In this document: in pieces, positions 39,399-52,657 of the stretch
Numbering within the stretch: position 1 is the stretch's first letter
Layout of the letters: every line of letters starts with the position of its first letter
Translations under genes and position numbers: made by a program
Source: Deinococcus multiflagellatus
GTDB taxonomy: Bacteria > Deinococcota > Deinococci > Deinococcales > Deinococcaceae
Direction of reading: 5' to 3'
DNA: 64,000 bases
Assembly: GCF_020166415.1 (NCBI RefSeq)
Contig: NZ_JAIQXV010000005.1
Coordinates: 124,001 to 188,000 of the forward strand
The notes under the pieces: generated by a model
Told to the model about the DNA's origin: nothing
What the model saw: only the letters and a program-made list of their open reading frames with translations
Database searches by the model: none

Positions 39399-39814
39399 TT
39401 ATACCCCAGCGGCCGTCAGGTCCCTGCGCAGCAGGTGGTTCGTGTGGCCGGGCGGGTCATCCTGTTCCTCGGCGTACACCGCTCGTAAGAGGGTCGCGCC
39501 TGAAACGCCCAGGTGCCCAACTTGGCGCGGGTGCAGCCCAGGGCGGTGGCTTGCGTTTCCACGTGGCCGCGCAGGCACCCCAGCCCTGACCGCGCAGGGG
39601 TTCGTGCAGCCACATCAGGTCAAGTTCCAGCCGCCCAGCACCTCGCCCGCCTCCGAGAGCACGTAGCTTTCCAGCGGCACACGCATGCGGTGTTCAGGCG
39701 TCAGGCGCTGGCGCAGCATGGCGCTGGGCTCGTCGTTGTCGGCGACCAGGGCCGACGACACCACGGCCTCACGCCCTCGGCGTTGGCGCCGGAGTCCAGA
39801 GTGGAGGTGGTCAT
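39399..39814 (-). pseudogene. decayed GNAT acetyltransferase
   Basis: Read on the minus strand from the ATG at 39814, the protein text moves through all three frames. MTTSTLDSGANAEG is followed in another frame by SSALVADNDEPSAMLRQRLTPEHRMRVPLESYVL and VLGGWN, then LMWLHEPLRGQGWG, then HVETQATALGCTRAKLGTWAFQARPSYERC. The ending HLLRRDLTAAGV stops at 39399. LHEPLRGQGWG is the acetyl-CoA loop of GNAT enzymes. At least three frameshifts and small deletions are needed, so the gene is dead. Confidence 0.75.
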
Positions 39815-39874
39815 GGGGTCAGTCTGGCGGAGCGCATGGCATACGGCATCTGCCAGATTGCCCAGGGGCGCAGC

Positions 39875-39901
39875 AAAAACCCCGGCCACGCGGCCGGGGT
39901 T
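39875..39901 (-). terminator. terminator of ftsH
   Basis: On the minus strand AACCCCGGCC and GGCCGGGGTT pair around a short loop, followed by TTTTT (39879-39875). It lies 24 bases after the ftsH stop. Confidence 0.88.
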
Positions 39902-39924
39902 GGTAGAGGAGAAGCGAAATAGGG

Positions 39925-41796
<1,872 letters not shown>

Positions 41797-41908
41797 GAAC
41801 AGTCCTCCGAATGGGGAAGGGGAATAGGGAATAAGGCGGACTTCGCCCGCTGAACTTGAGTCTACCAGACTCAAGGTGGGTGAGTGAGTGACCCCTTACA
41901 CCTGCCCT

Positions 41909-42358
41909 TTAGCGTTGCGTCACCCGGCGTTCTCTCAGCCACACGAACAGCGCGCCCAGCAGCACCAACGGCAGTGCCATGAACAGCGCCAGCAGGATGA
42001 TCGGCAGGAAGTTCAGCAGAATGCCCAGCCACTGGTTGGGTTGCTCAAAGCGCAGCGTCACGTTCTGGCGCTTCAGCTCGGACAGGAGCGCGCGGTCTGA
42101 GGTCAGGGGTTCAGGCCAGGCAAGGCGGTAAGGGCGGTCATCGGTGCGCAGGCTGACCTGCGCCGCCTTGCCGCGCACCACGACCGCCTGCACCTGCCCG
42201 GCGCTCAGGGACGAACGGAAGTCGGCGTCGCTGAGCGGCGTGCTCTGGAGGCCCGCCAGGGCCCGCCACCCCAGGAGCCCCAGGGCGGCAAAGACGCACA
42301 GGGCCAGCACCCCGCCCAGCACGGGCCAGAACGGCGCAGGAACACGGGGTTTGGTCAT
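41909..42358 (-). CDS. truncated FtsH-like paralogue: extracellular domain with two membrane helices only
   Basis: 149 residues from ATG 42358. A first membrane helix (about 11-32), an outer domain ([36 protein letters not shown]) and a second helix follow the same order as the N-terminus of FtsH. The match is strongest at [32 protein letters not shown] against Fts[32 protein letters not shown]. The protein ends at RERRVTQR where FtsH continues into the AAA domain. It is intact and separated from ftsH by 112 bases, so it may be a partner that mixes into FtsH hexamers or an FtsH modulator. Confidence 0.75.
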   Translation of the reverse strand: MTKPRVPAPFWPVLGGVLALCVFAALGLLGWRALAGLQSTPLSDADFRSSLSAGQVQAVVVRGKAAQVSLRTDDRPYRLAWPEPLTSDRALLSELKRQNVTLRFEQPNQWLGILLNFLPIILLALFMALPLVLLGALFVWLRERRVTQR

Positions 42359-42441
42359 GGGCCCATGACACCGCAGCGCGCGGCGCGCCGCAAGCGGCAA
42401 AAGGAGGAGAGGGGGGCAGCGGCGCAGTATCCTGCCAGAGA

Positions 42442-43866
42442 ATGATTGACGTAGCCACCACCTGGCAGCAAGTGTGCGCGGCGCTCGCGGGGGGCGACTA
42501 CGACGCGGCCTTTGGCATTCTGGAGGCGGCATCGCGCGAGGCAAAGAAACCCGAGCGGGCGCGGCTGGCCCTGTACCTGGGCCACCTGCACGCCCTGTAC
42601 GGCGACGCGGCCCTGGCCGAGCTGGGCGCCGCGCTGCGCGAGGCCCGCACCCTGGACCCGGCGCGGCGCGACGACCCGCTGTACCTCGCCCTGTCGGCCG
42701 AACTTGACGCCCGCACGCGCGGCGAGGAGGCCGCCCCGCCCCCCCAGGCGGCGCGCGAGGCCACTGACGCCCTGCCCCGCTTTCACGCGCTGTGCGCGCT
42801 GGCCCTGGCCGGCAAACCGCAGGAGGCCCTGGACGTGCATGTGGGCAGCGCCGACCTGCCCCAGCACCTGCGCTGGCGCCTGCGCTCCTGGGAGGCCGAC
42901 GCCCACGAGAGCCTGGGCCAGAGCGCCGAGGCGGCGGGGCTGTATGCCGAAGCCGCCCACCTCGCTTCGGGCATGAACCGCGCGGTCATGCTGCAGGAGC
43001 AGGCCGCGCTGCACCTGCAACTGGGCCAGCCCGAGGCCGCCAAGGCCGCGCTGGATCAGGCCCGGCCCCTGTACGCCGCCCGCCCCAGCCCCGACGAGGC
43101 CGAGGAACAGGGCCTGAACCTCGCCACGTGGCACTACCTGCGCGCCCAGGCGCTGCTGAATCTGGGCCAGCCTTCAGCGGCGCACGACATGATCCGCGAG
43201 GCCGCGCGCCTGGAAGCCCAGTACGGCGACCCCAGCTACGGCGTGGCGCTGGTGCGCGGGCAGGTGCTGACCCACCTGGGTCTGACCGAACAGGCCCTGG
43301 AGGCTTTTGGCGAGGCGCTGCGGCTGTCGGCCGACAGTGACCGCCCGTATGCCAACCACGAACTGGGCGTGGCCCTGCTGGACCTCGACCGCCCCGTTGA
43401 AGCCCGCGAGAAGCTGGAAGCGGCCCTGTCGGACCCCGAATACCCCTACCTGCCCGAGGTGCTGGCTGACCTCGCCGAGTGCGACTACCGCCTGGGGCGC
43501 CTGCCCGAAGCGCAGCAGGAAGCCGAGCAGGCCTTATCGCAGGGGGCCGTGGTGCCGGCCAGCCTGGTGCTGGGCAGCGTGGCGCTGGACTATTTTCAGC
43601 TCGACGACGCCCTGGACCACTACGAGCGCGTGATCCGCGAGGCCGCCCCCGGCAGCCGCGACTGGCTGACCGCCTCGCAGATGGCGGCCGACGTGATGGC
43701 CCAGCAGGGCTTTCCCAACCCGGCCGCCGCCTACGCCTACGCCCAGCAGGCCCTGAGCCACACCCCCGAAAGCGACGACTGGCACGTGACCCTGCAGGAG
43801 CACCTGCGCCGCGCGGGTGAGCTGCTGGCCCAGCAGGGCGCCCAGGGAGGCCGCACGCTGAACTGA
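42442..43866 (+). CDS. tetratricopeptide repeat protein
   Basis: 474 residues, soluble, all helical. Repeats are visible throughout ([151 protein letters not shown]). No signal peptide and no catalytic domain, so it is probably a protein-binding scaffold. TATCCT eight bases before the ATG suggests a leaderless start. It is divergent from the FtsH-like paralogue. Confidence 0.85.
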   Translation: MIDVATTWQQVCAALAGGDYDAAFGILEAASREAKKPERARLALYLGHLHALYGDAALAELGAALREARTLDPARRDDPLYLALSAELDARTRGEEAAPPPQAAREATDALPRFHALCALALAGKPQEALDVHVGSADLPQHLRWRLRSWEADAHESLGQSAEAAGLYAEAAHLASGMNRAVMLQEQAALHLQLGQPEAAKAALDQARPLYAARPSPDEAEEQGLNLATWHYLRAQALLNLGQPSAAHDMIREAARLEAQYGDPSYGVALVRGQVLTHLGLTEQALEAFGEALRLSADSDRPYANHELGVALLDLDRPVEAREKLEAALSDPEYPYLPEVLADLAECDYRLGRLPEAQQEAEQALSQGAVVPASLVLGSVALDYFQLDDALDHYERVIREAAPGSRDWLTASQMAADVMAQQGFPNPAAAYAYAQQALSHTPESDDWHVTLQEHLRRAGELLAQQGAQGGRTLN

Positions 43867-43998
43867 GGGCCATGGGCCATGAGCTCTGGGCCATGGGGAG
43901 AAGCAGGGTCACGCGTTCGGGTGGCCCTGCTTCTGTTGTGCTGGATAGCAGAAAGGCCATGAGCGCCGGGTTTCCCCATGGCTCATGGCCCATGGCCC
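43867..43998. repeat. perfect 18-bp GGCCATG-word dyad between convergent genes
   Basis: GGGCCATGGGCCATGAGC (43867-43884) is exactly complementary to 43981-43998, and a second pair, CCATGGGGA and TCCCCATGG, lies inside. The arms occupy nearly the whole gap between the stops at 43866 and 44006. This is a probable bidirectional terminator or 3'-end structure and belongs to the same word family as 25991-26332. Confidence 0.7.
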
Positions 43999-44005
43999 AA
44001 CACCC

Positions 44006-45796
44006 TTACTTTTTGACCGTGTACACCGTGGCGCTGCCGCTCTGGCCCAGCAGGCCCGAGCCCACCAACAGTTCGCGGCCATCGGCGCTCCACACCAGCA
44101 GCGAGGTGCGCAGGCTAAACGTGCCGGTGCGCGTCAGCAGGGCGCCCGTGGCGGTGTCGTAGATCTGCAGGGCGTTCTGGGCGTCGCCGGTCAGCACGGC
44201 CAGCAGTTTGCCGTCGGGGCTGAAGCGCAGCGCGCGCACCGCCCGGCCAAACACCAGGGTCTTGAAGGCGGCTGTGGCGCCGGGCTTGACCAGGGCCACC
44301 CGGTCATCGTCCTCGGTGCCGTAGACCACGGCCAGGGTGCCGCCGGGGCTTTGCTGCAGCTCGTAGGCCTCGGCGTCGGCGGGGAGTTTGAACACAGGCG
44401 TGCGCTTCTTGGTGCCCAGGTCGTAGCGGAAGAGGTCACCCTCGTGCGGAATGATGATCAGGCCCTTGCCGTCCAGGGTGGGCAGGGCGTCGTGGATGTC
44501 CTCGAGCTTCAGCTGGGTTTCGGTGACCTTGCCCAGCACCTTCCCGCTGCGGCCGTCGAGCAGCGCCGCGCCGTAGTAGCCGCTGACCGCCGCAAACTGC
44601 CCACTGGGCGAGGCGTGCAGCGTTTCGTACTCGGCGTCCTCGTCCAGGGTGGCCACGCGCGTGACTTTGCCCGCGCGGTACACGTTCACGCTCAGGCCGT
44701 TGAGCGTCCAGACGCTGTCACCCATGGCCTCGGCGTTCGACAGGCGGCTGGTCTGGCCCACGTTCAGGGCCGTGCCGGTCTTGAGGTTGATGAACTCGCT
44801 GACCCCCGCGTGCGCCGCGCCGCCCACAAACGCGCCCAGGAGCGCGTTGCTCGACGGCAGGGTCACCTGGGGCCGGGGCGGGGCACTCAGGTCGGCGGTG
44901 CTCAGGCGGCCCACCGTGCGCCCCAGCGCCAGCACGGTGCCGTCGGGCCCAGCGGCCAGCGGCCCAGAGGCGCCGAATTCCAGCGGGTCACCCACCGCCT
45001 CGCCGCTCACGGCGTCGTACAGCTGGCCCTCGCCGTACTGGGCATACACGAACTGCTGCGGGTTCAGGAACACCACACTGCCGCCGGTGGACAGGTCCTC
45101 GCCGCCTTCCACCTCGGCCGCGGCCTGACCAGCGCGCAGAATCACGGCCTGTTCATCCAGGCGCACCACGGCGGCTTCCGCGCCCGGCACGAAGGTGGCC
45201 GCCACCTCGTAGGCCTCGCCCGCCACGTCAACCTTTGCCAGCACCTCGCCGCTGCTCAGGCGCACCAGCTCCGCGCGGTCCTCGTACAGCGCGACCAGCA
45301 GGGTGCCGTCGGGGCTCACGGCCACGTCGTACAGGTCGCCGCCGCCCAGCACCTCCTGGCGCTGCCCCGTGGCGACGCTCACGCGGTACAGCGTGCCGTC
45401 GTCCTGCAGCAGCAGGTCGCCCTGGGCGTCAAAGCCCAGCCGGGTGTCGTAGCTGGACGGGCCGCTGCGCACCTCGCGGCCGCTGGCCACGTCCCACACC
45501 GCCCAGCGGCTGCGGGTCATGGCGGCCAGCCGCGCGCCGTTCGGGCTGGCGACCAGACCGGTCACGTCGTTTTGCAGGGTGTACCAGCTGCGCACCGTCT
45601 TGAGGTTCTGGTCCAGAATCAGCACCCCGTTGTCGGCGTTGACGGCCACCTGCCCGCCGGGCAGAAAGGCGGCCACCCGGGTGTCGGCGCCGGGCACGGT
45701 GTAAACCTTGGGGTCCGAGAGGGTCAGCGCGCTGGCGCTGCCCAGCAGGAGGGCGGCGCCCAGCAGCCGGGCCATGGCAGAAGGAAGCTTGGTCAT
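44006..45796 (-). CDS. exported beta-propeller (WD40/PQQ-like) protein
   Basis: 596 residues from ATG 45796 (ATG 45775 is also possible). The start MTKLPSAMARLLGAALLLGSASA is a signal peptide. The rest is repeated four-strand units with the pattern ..LLVALYEDRAELVRLSSGEVLAKV.., ..GLVASPNGARLAAMTRSRWAVWDVASGREV.., ..RALRFSPDGKLLAVLTGDAQNALQIYDTATGALL.., typical of WD40-like propellers, seven to eight blades. No catalytic motif is seen, so it likely acts as a binding or assembly protein outside the cytoplasm. Confidence 0.8.
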   Translation of the reverse strand: MTKLPSAMARLLGAALLLGSASALTLSDPKVYTVPGADTRVAAFLPGGQVAVNADNGVLILDQNLKTVRSWYTLQNDVTGLVASPNGARLAAMTRSRWAVWDVASGREVRSGPSSYDTRLGFDAQGDLLLQDDGTLYRVSVATGQRQEVLGGGDLYDVAVSPDGTLLVALYEDRAELVRLSSGEVLAKVDVAGEAYEVAATFVPGAEAAVVRLDEQAVILRAGQAAAEVEGGEDLSTGGSVVFLNPQQFVYAQYGEGQLYDAVSGEAVGDPLEFGASGPLAAGPDGTVLALGRTVGRLSTADLSAPPRPQVTLPSSNALLGAFVGGAAHAGVSEFINLKTGTALNVGQTSRLSNAEAMGDSVWTLNGLSVNVYRAGKVTRVATLDEDAEYETLHASPSGQFAAVSGYYGAALLDGRSGKVLGKVTETQLKLEDIHDALPTLDGKGLIIIPHEGDLFRYDLGTKKRTPVFKLPADAEAYELQQSPGGTLAVVYGTEDDDRVALVKPGATAAFKTLVFGRAVRALRFSPDGKLLAVLTGDAQNALQIYDTATGALLTRTGTFSLRTSLLVWSADGRELLVGSGLLGQSGSATVYTVKK

Positions 45797-45887
45797 CACC
45801 TGCCACTGTACAGGGACGCGCCGCGCCCGGCACATGCAAGTGCGCCCCCCACCGCACGGGCGGTGGGGGGGCAGGGTGGGGTGTGTC

Positions 45888-46025
45888 ACAGCGGTATTCC
45901 GTTCCGCCCTGGGGAGGGAAGGACCCCCTCAACTCCACTCCAACCACTGTCTGTCGCGGTCACTCGCTCCGCTCGCCCCACAAGACCTGAACGGGAACCC
46001 TTCAGGTCTTGTGGTCACCGCTATC
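45888..46025 (-). repeat. dispersed stem-loop repeat (family 2), copy 1
   Basis: About 138 bases that match, on the minus strand, the plus strand of 57601-57734. It contains a perfect 14-bp stem, CCACAAGACCTGAA with TTCAGGTCTTGTGG (45978-46014), then GGGCGAGCGGAGCGAG, GACCGCGACAGAC, TGGTTGGAG and TTGAGGGGG. The outer ends ACAGCGGTAT and ACCGCTATC are also inverted. It lies between glnS and the propeller gene. A further GC hairpin (GCCCCCCACCG with CGGTGGGGGG, 45844-45871) stands next to it. Confidence 0.75.
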
Positions 46026-46049
46026 AGACCGCCTGGGCGCCGCGCGGGG

Positions 46050-48515
<2,466 letters not shown>

Positions 48516-48542
48516 ACCCCGTAGGATAGCGGCCCCCAGCGG

Positions 48543-49208
48543 TTACTTCAGGGTGCCCAGCGCCTGCCGGGCCTGGGCCTGCACGTCGCGGTCCAGGGCG
48601 CTGTCGGCGTTCAGGGCGGCGGCGCGTGCCAACACCGCGCGGGCCTGGGGGTCACGCAGCAGGGCCAGGGCCAGCCCCGCGTGGGCCTGCACGAACACAG
48701 TGTCCGGGGCGGCGCGCGCCGCGCCCAGCGCCAGGGTGCGGGCCCGGTCCGGGTTGCCGCCGCTGAACAGGCGCGCCCGCGCCCAGGCCCCGGCGTGCCA
48801 CTCGGCCAGCACCGCCTGCAGGTCGGGACGGCCTGGGGCCAGCGCCAGGGCGCGGTCCAGGGCGGCGCGGGCCTCGTGGGCGGTGTTCAGGGCGCCCAGG
48901 GTGTAGCCCCCGGCGCGCGCCTGCAGCCCCAGGGCGCTGCCCAGGGCCAGCGCGGCGTCGGGGTTCTGGGGCTGCTCGCGGCTGGCCTGCCGCCCGGCCT
49001 CCACGGCGCGCGCCACCCACAGCGCGCCCCCGGCCCGGTACTCGGCCTGCGCGGCGGCGGCGCGGCTGGCGGTCAGGGGGTCACTGGCCGCGCGCGCCGC
49101 GTCGTAGGCACGGGCGTACTCGCCGCCCAGCAGCAGCCCCGGCGCTGCCGCCACCTGGGCCCCGGCCAGAGAAACCATCAGAACAGCTGCCAATGCGCCG
49201 CGCTTCAC
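48543..49208 (-). CDS. exported TPR-like helical protein
   Basis: 221 residues from GTG 49208, chosen because it gives a normal signal peptide (KRGALAAVLMVSLAGAQVAA) and TAGGGT lies seven bases upstream; GTG 49217 would add three residues. The mature part is Ala/Arg-rich and helical with TPR-like units (LGGEYARAYDAARAASDPLTASRAAAAQAEY; ALGSALGLQARAGGYTLGALNTAHEARAALDRALALAPGRPDLQAVLAEWHAGA). It probably acts as a periplasmic scaffold. It ends 28 bases from glnS on the same strand. Confidence 0.75.
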   Translation of the reverse strand: MKRGALAAVLMVSLAGAQVAAAPGLLLGGEYARAYDAARAASDPLTASRAAAAQAEYRAGGALWVARAVEAGRQASREQPQNPDAALALGSALGLQARAGGYTLGALNTAHEARAALDRALALAPGRPDLQAVLAEWHAGAWARARLFSGGNPDRARTLALGAARAAPDTVFVQAHAGLALALLRDPQARAVLARAAALNADSALDRDVQAQARQALGTLK

Positions 49209-49276
49209 AGGCCCCACCCTAGCGGGCGGACGTGAAGCGCGGCTGACGGTACGGCTGATGGTGGCGTGCGGCGGGC

Positions 49277-49738
49277 TCAGGCGGCGGGCTGCTCGGTGGG
49301 GGTGTCGGCCTCGGCGCCCCGGCGGCCCCGGGCCGGGCGCTCGCCCGCAGGCTCGGTGGGCGTGCCCGTGATGCGGGCCAGGGTGGCTTCAAAGGCGCGC
49401 AGGGCGTCGCTCTCGCCCAGTTCGGCCACGGCGCGGGCATTCAGGGCGCCCAGTTCCTCGCGGGTCACGGCGTATTCGGGGGCCTCGTGCCCTTTCAGGC
49501 CCTGTAGCACGCGGTAGGCGGTGGTGGCTTCAATGGTGGCGCCCTTGGCGGTGGTCACCTGGGCGTCACTGTGCATCTCCGCGCCAATCAGGGTGATGCT
49601 CGCGGGGCTGATCAGGGTCACGCGGTCGCCGCGCTCTTCCATGTGGGCGGCCAGTTGCAGCAGGCCGCGCAGGTCCAGCATGCGGTGAAACAGCTCCAGG
49701 TGGGCCAGCATGGCTCCGGCTTTTTTCAGGGTGTCCAT
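49277..49738 (-). CDS. hypothetical protein with a strong promoter
   Basis: 153 residues. No family recognised. The first 100 residues may form an alpha/beta domain (LKKAGAMLAHLELFHRMLDLRGLLQLAAHMEERGDRVTLISPASITLIGAEMHSD), then helices, then a Pro/Arg/Glu-rich disordered tail (PTEPAGERPARGRRGAEADTPTEQ). It is expressed from an almost ideal sigma-70 promoter whose spacer is a palindrome (49745-49772), with the start codon six bases after the -10, so the mRNA should be leaderless and probably repressed by a protein binding that palindrome. Confidence 0.7.
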   Translation of the reverse strand: MDTLKKAGAMLAHLELFHRMLDLRGLLQLAAHMEERGDRVTLISPASITLIGAEMHSDAQVTTAKGATIEATTAYRVLQGLKGHEAPEYAVTREELGALNARAVAELGESDALRAFEATLARITGTPTEPAGERPARGRRGAEADTPTEQPAA

Positions 49739-49744
49739 AGCTGC

Positions 49745-49772
49745 ATTATTCTGCCCTAGGCAGAATTGTCAA
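49745..49772 (-). promoter_or_regulatory. consensus promoter with an operator palindrome in the spacer
   Basis: On the minus strand TTGACA (49772-49767), a 16-base spacer and AATAAT (49750-49745), then six bases to the ATG. The inverted repeat ATTCTGCC-CTA-GGCAGAAT (49748-49766) fills the spacer and overlaps the -10. A repressor bound there would block RNA polymerase. Confidence 0.75.
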
Positions 49773-49846
49773 GGTCTATTACGAGACTATGAAGACCGCT
49801 CTGCACACAAACGGGGCCCGGAGGCCCCATCTGCACGCGCCTGCTG

Positions 49847-51019
49847 TCAGTTGCGGATGGTGCTGCGCCCTGCCAGCGTGAGCTTGACCTCCAGCGGCTT
49901 GCCGTCGCGCAGCACGCTCAGGGTGATGGTGTCGCCGGGCTTGTAGGCCCGCACGGCAAACTGGAACTCGCTGAAATTCACGATGCGCTTGCCGTTCACG
50001 GCGGTCACGATGTCGCCCGAGATGCGCTCAGCGTCGGCATTCAGCACCAGGGGCCGCAGGCCGGCCTGCGCGGCCGGGCTGCCAGGGCTCACACTGGTGA
50101 AAAAGGCGCCGGGGGTATCGCCCAGCTTCAGCAGCGGCGCCAGCTTCCGGAAGCCTTCTGCGGGTAGGAAGAACAGGTCGGAAAAGGGCCCGCCCAGCCC
50201 AATGCCGATCACCGGGGCGTCCAGCTTGGCTCCCGCTTTCAGCTGCGCCAGCCGGGGATCGGTGGCCGTCACCGGCACCGCGTAGGACTGCGGCTGGCGC
50301 GACTGCGGGCTCACGCTGATGTAACTCACGATGCCGGTCAGTTCGCCCCGGGCGTTCACCACCGGGCCGCCGCTGTCGCCGGGAATCAGGGGCGCATTCA
50401 GTTCCAGGGTGCCCGGCGGAAAGTCCGCGCGCCCGGCATCTGAATCCAGGCCGGTCAGGCGGCCCACCTTGGTTTTCAGGAACGCGCCGTTCCCGTTGCC
50501 AATCGCCAGGGCAATGTCGCCCACGGCCGGGCGCGCGGCGGCGAGGCGCAGGTAGGGCGTGCCCGCCGGGACGGAGACCCGCAGCAGCGCCAGATCATCC
50601 TGGTCGTTGTAGCCCACCACCTGGGCTACGTAGCGCGTGCGGTCCTCGGTCTGCACGCTCAGGACCGTGGCGCCCTGAATGACGTGGTAGGCCGTGAGCA
50701 CCAGGCCGTCAGGGGAGATCAGCACGCCTGTGCCCACGCCGTTGGTGCGGCTGCAGGCCGGGGTGGGGCACTGCTCCACGCGCACGGTGGCCGGGCGCAC
50801 CTTGGCCACCAGGGCCTGCAGGGTGGCCTGCTCCTGCGCCGTGAGGGCCGCCGCCGTCGTCCCCGAGCGCACGCGGCGGTCCTGAACACTTTGTGGTGGG
50901 GCCGATGTGGGGCTCTGGGCAGGCGCGGTTTGCTGGGCGCTGCCGGCCGACAGCAGACCAGAGAGCAGGGCCACAAGGAAAGGGCGGACAGCGCCGCCCA
51001 CAGCTGACCTGAGGTTCAT
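49847..51019 (-). CDS. exported trypsin-like serine protease with PDZ domain (HtrA/DegP-like)
   Basis: 390 residues from ATG 51019. A signal peptide (about 1-28, ending LLSAGSAQQ) and a Ser/Pro/Gln linker precede the protease domain. The triad is visible: His112 in TAYHVIQ, Asp142 in [10 protein letters not shown] and Ser216 in [14 protein letters not shown] domain follows (about 290-385: [43 protein letters not shown]). Two Cys in [11 protein letters not shown] may form a disulfide. The enzyme should act in the periplasm or cell envelope on misfolded proteins. Confidence 0.92.
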   Translation of the reverse strand: MNLRSAVGGAVRPFLVALLSGLLSAGSAQQTAPAQSPTSAPPQSVQDRRVRSGTTAAALTAQEQATLQALVAKVRPATVRVEQCPTPACSRTNGVGTGVLISPDGLVLTAYHVIQGATVLSVQTEDRTRYVAQVVGYNDQDDLALLRVSVPAGTPYLRLAAARPAVGDIALAIGNGNGAFLKTKVGRLTGLDSDAGRADFPPGTLELNAPLIPGDSGGPVVNARGELTGIVSYISVSPQSRQPQSYAVPVTATDPRLAQLKAGAKLDAPVIGIGLGGPFSDLFFLPAEGFRKLAPLLKLGDTPGAFFTSVSPGSPAAQAGLRPLVLNADAERISGDIVTAVNGKRIVNFSEFQFAVRAYKPGDTITLSVLRDGKPLEVKLTLAGRSTIRN

Positions 51020-51128
51020 GCGGCATTCTCGGTCAGCGGCGGCCGGCATGCTGTGGCCAACATTTCTATGTGACTTGGGGCAGATTTCATGCAAGTTGCA
51101 GCCTTTTTCATGATGGGGGTGCGCCCGC

Positions 51129-51476
51129 TCAGCGCTCCGGGTCACGGCCGGGCAGCGGGGGGCGCAGGCCCAGCTGACGCTCAATCAGCACGCTCAGGCG
51201 GACCAGCACGGCGGGGCCACTCCAGCCGGTGACGCAGGCGGCGGCCAGCAGCAGCGCGGGGGCCACGGGGGCTGGCAGGGCGGCGCTCAGCAGCGCCGTG
51301 ACGGTCAGGGCCGCCACGCCAGCGGCCAGGGCCTGGGCAGCGGTGCGGCGCAGGGGCTGCCGCCCCGGGCGCGACAGCACGCGGGTCAGCTGGGTAAAGC
51401 TGCCCGCCACAAAGGCCAGCAGCAGCAGGGGGGCCAGGGCGCTCAGCGCGGGGGGCAGGGAAGACGGGTCAGGCAT
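51129..51476 (-). CDS. small membrane protein of unknown function
   Basis: 115 residues with GGAGG before the ATG. Three hydrophobic helices ([65 protein letters not shown]) and a basic tail. The size and layout recall phage-holin-like or small integral membrane proteins, but no family is certain. It is the upstream neighbour of the divergent XRE-S24 regulator. Confidence 0.65.
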   Translation of the reverse strand: MPDPSSLPPALSALAPLLLLAFVAGSFTQLTRVLSRPGRQPLRRTAAQALAAGVAALTVTALLSAALPAPVAPALLLAAACVTGWSGPAVLVRLSVLIERQLGLRPPLPGRDPER

Positions 51477-51543
51477 GGCGGCCTCCGACGGCAGGGAAAA
51501 AGGGACCCACGAACGAACGCGGTGCGATCTGCTGTCAGCATAA

Positions 51544-51559
51544 TATGTCTATAGACATA
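51544..51559. promoter_or_regulatory. perfect 16-bp palindrome, candidate operator of the XRE-S24 regulator
   Basis: TATGTCTATAGACATA is its own reverse complement and lies in the 136-base gap between two divergent genes, 53 bases before the regulator's ATG. It is AT-rich in a GC-rich gap. Binding by the adjacent HTH protein is the simplest reading. Confidence 0.6.
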
Positions 51560-51612
51560 AAACAAGTGACCGGTATGCAATCCCTGGCCGGGCAGGCGTT
51601 TACACTGCGCTC

Positions 51613-52308
51613 ATGACCACCACCGTCCCCGGCAGCGATGTGGCCCTCTGGCTGCGCGAACAGCGGCGGCGCCAGGGCCTGGGGCAGGCCGAACTGTGCG
51701 CCCGCACCGCGCAGCACGGCGGCGAGGCTGGGCGCGTGACCCAGCCGTATCTCAGCCGCCTGGAACGGGGCGAGCGCGCCCTGAGCGCCCTGACCCCCGA
51801 GCGGCAAGACGCCCTGCGCCGGGCGCTGAACCTGTCGCTCAGCGAATGGACCGCCCGCACCGGCCTGCGGCCCCTGGCGCCGCACCCCAGCGAGGATGTC
51901 CTGAGCACCCTGGAACTGGTGCGCGTGCCGGTGCGTGCCCTCGCCACGGCCGGCCTGCCCACCGCCGAGGCCGAGGGCCGCGTGATTGATTACGAACTGG
52001 TGCCCCTGCGTGACCACCGCCCCGGCATGCTGGTGTTGGAGGTGCAGGGCGACTCCATGAGCACCGAGGCGGGCGGGATTCGCCCCGGAGACCGCGTGTA
52101 CGTGGACCCCGGCGACCTGGACCTGCGCGAGGGCCGCATTTACGTGCTGCATGTGCCGGGCCTGGGCCTGACCGTTAAGCGCCTGCGCCGCTACAGCGAA
52201 CACCTGTGGCTGAGCAGCGACAACCCCGACCACCCGCCCCTGAAGCCCGAGGAGGCGACGGTCGTGGGCCGCGTGTACTTTCACCAACCGCGCGGCCAGC
52301 GGCTCTAA
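51613..52308 (+). CDS. XRE-HTH/S24 peptidase transcriptional regulator (CI/LexA-like autoprotease)
   Basis: 231 residues; TACACT six bases before the ATG suggests a leaderless start. Residues about 8-80 are an XRE helix-turn-helix (LREQRRRQGLGQAELCARTAQ...VTQPYLSRLERGERA). The C-terminal half is an S24 domain with Ser148 in QGDSM and Lys189 in LTVKRL. An Ala113-Gly114 pair in LATAGLP lies 35 residues before the Ser, the same spacing as the cleavage site in E. coli LexA. The protein could therefore cut itself after DNA damage. It is not one of the usual LexA forms, as the DNA-binding part is XRE. Confidence 0.88.
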   Translation: MTTTVPGSDVALWLREQRRRQGLGQAELCARTAQHGGEAGRVTQPYLSRLERGERALSALTPERQDALRRALNLSLSEWTARTGLRPLAPHPSEDVLSTLELVRVPVRALATAGLPTAEAEGRVIDYELVPLRDHRPGMLVLEVQGDSMSTEAGGIRPGDRVYVDPGDLDLREGRIYVLHVPGLGLTVKRLRRYSEHLWLSSDNPDHPPLKPEEATVVGRVYFHQPRGQRL

Positions 52309-52657
52309 GGCCGGGCGAAGCGGGAGAAGACGGCCCGAGGCGTTGAGGGCTCCTTTTCCAGTCACGGTGGCCTCGTCTGCGGTGCCGCTTTGGCCATCGG
52401 CCTGAAGCGTTGTTGGGATGCCCAAGTTGGAATGGTCCATCCATAGAGGGCTCACCCTCTGCGGCGCAGCGCGGTTCATTGCCCACGGCTCAGCCGGCCC
52501 GGCCTGAACCGTTGCGGGCTCAGCGTTGGTCTTACAGCGTCGGCCAAATTCGTCCTGAAGTCAAAAAGCCGCCCTTCAACTCTGCCCGCGCCGCCTGTCT
52601 CTGGTGGGGAGCCCGCAGAGCGATGGAATGCATCTTCCACCGCTCTGGCTTTTGCTC
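52309..52657. other. non-coding gap with repeat-like words and a hairpin
   Basis: No protein-like frame. AGAGCGATGGAA and TTCCACCGCTCT (52617-52646) can form a 12-bp stem with one mismatch just after the Nudix stop, perhaps a 3'-end structure. The rest contains words such as GCGGCGCAGCGCGG and CCGAGGCGTTGAGGGCTCC, reminiscent of dispersed repeats in the window but with no second full copy here. Confidence 0.4.
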
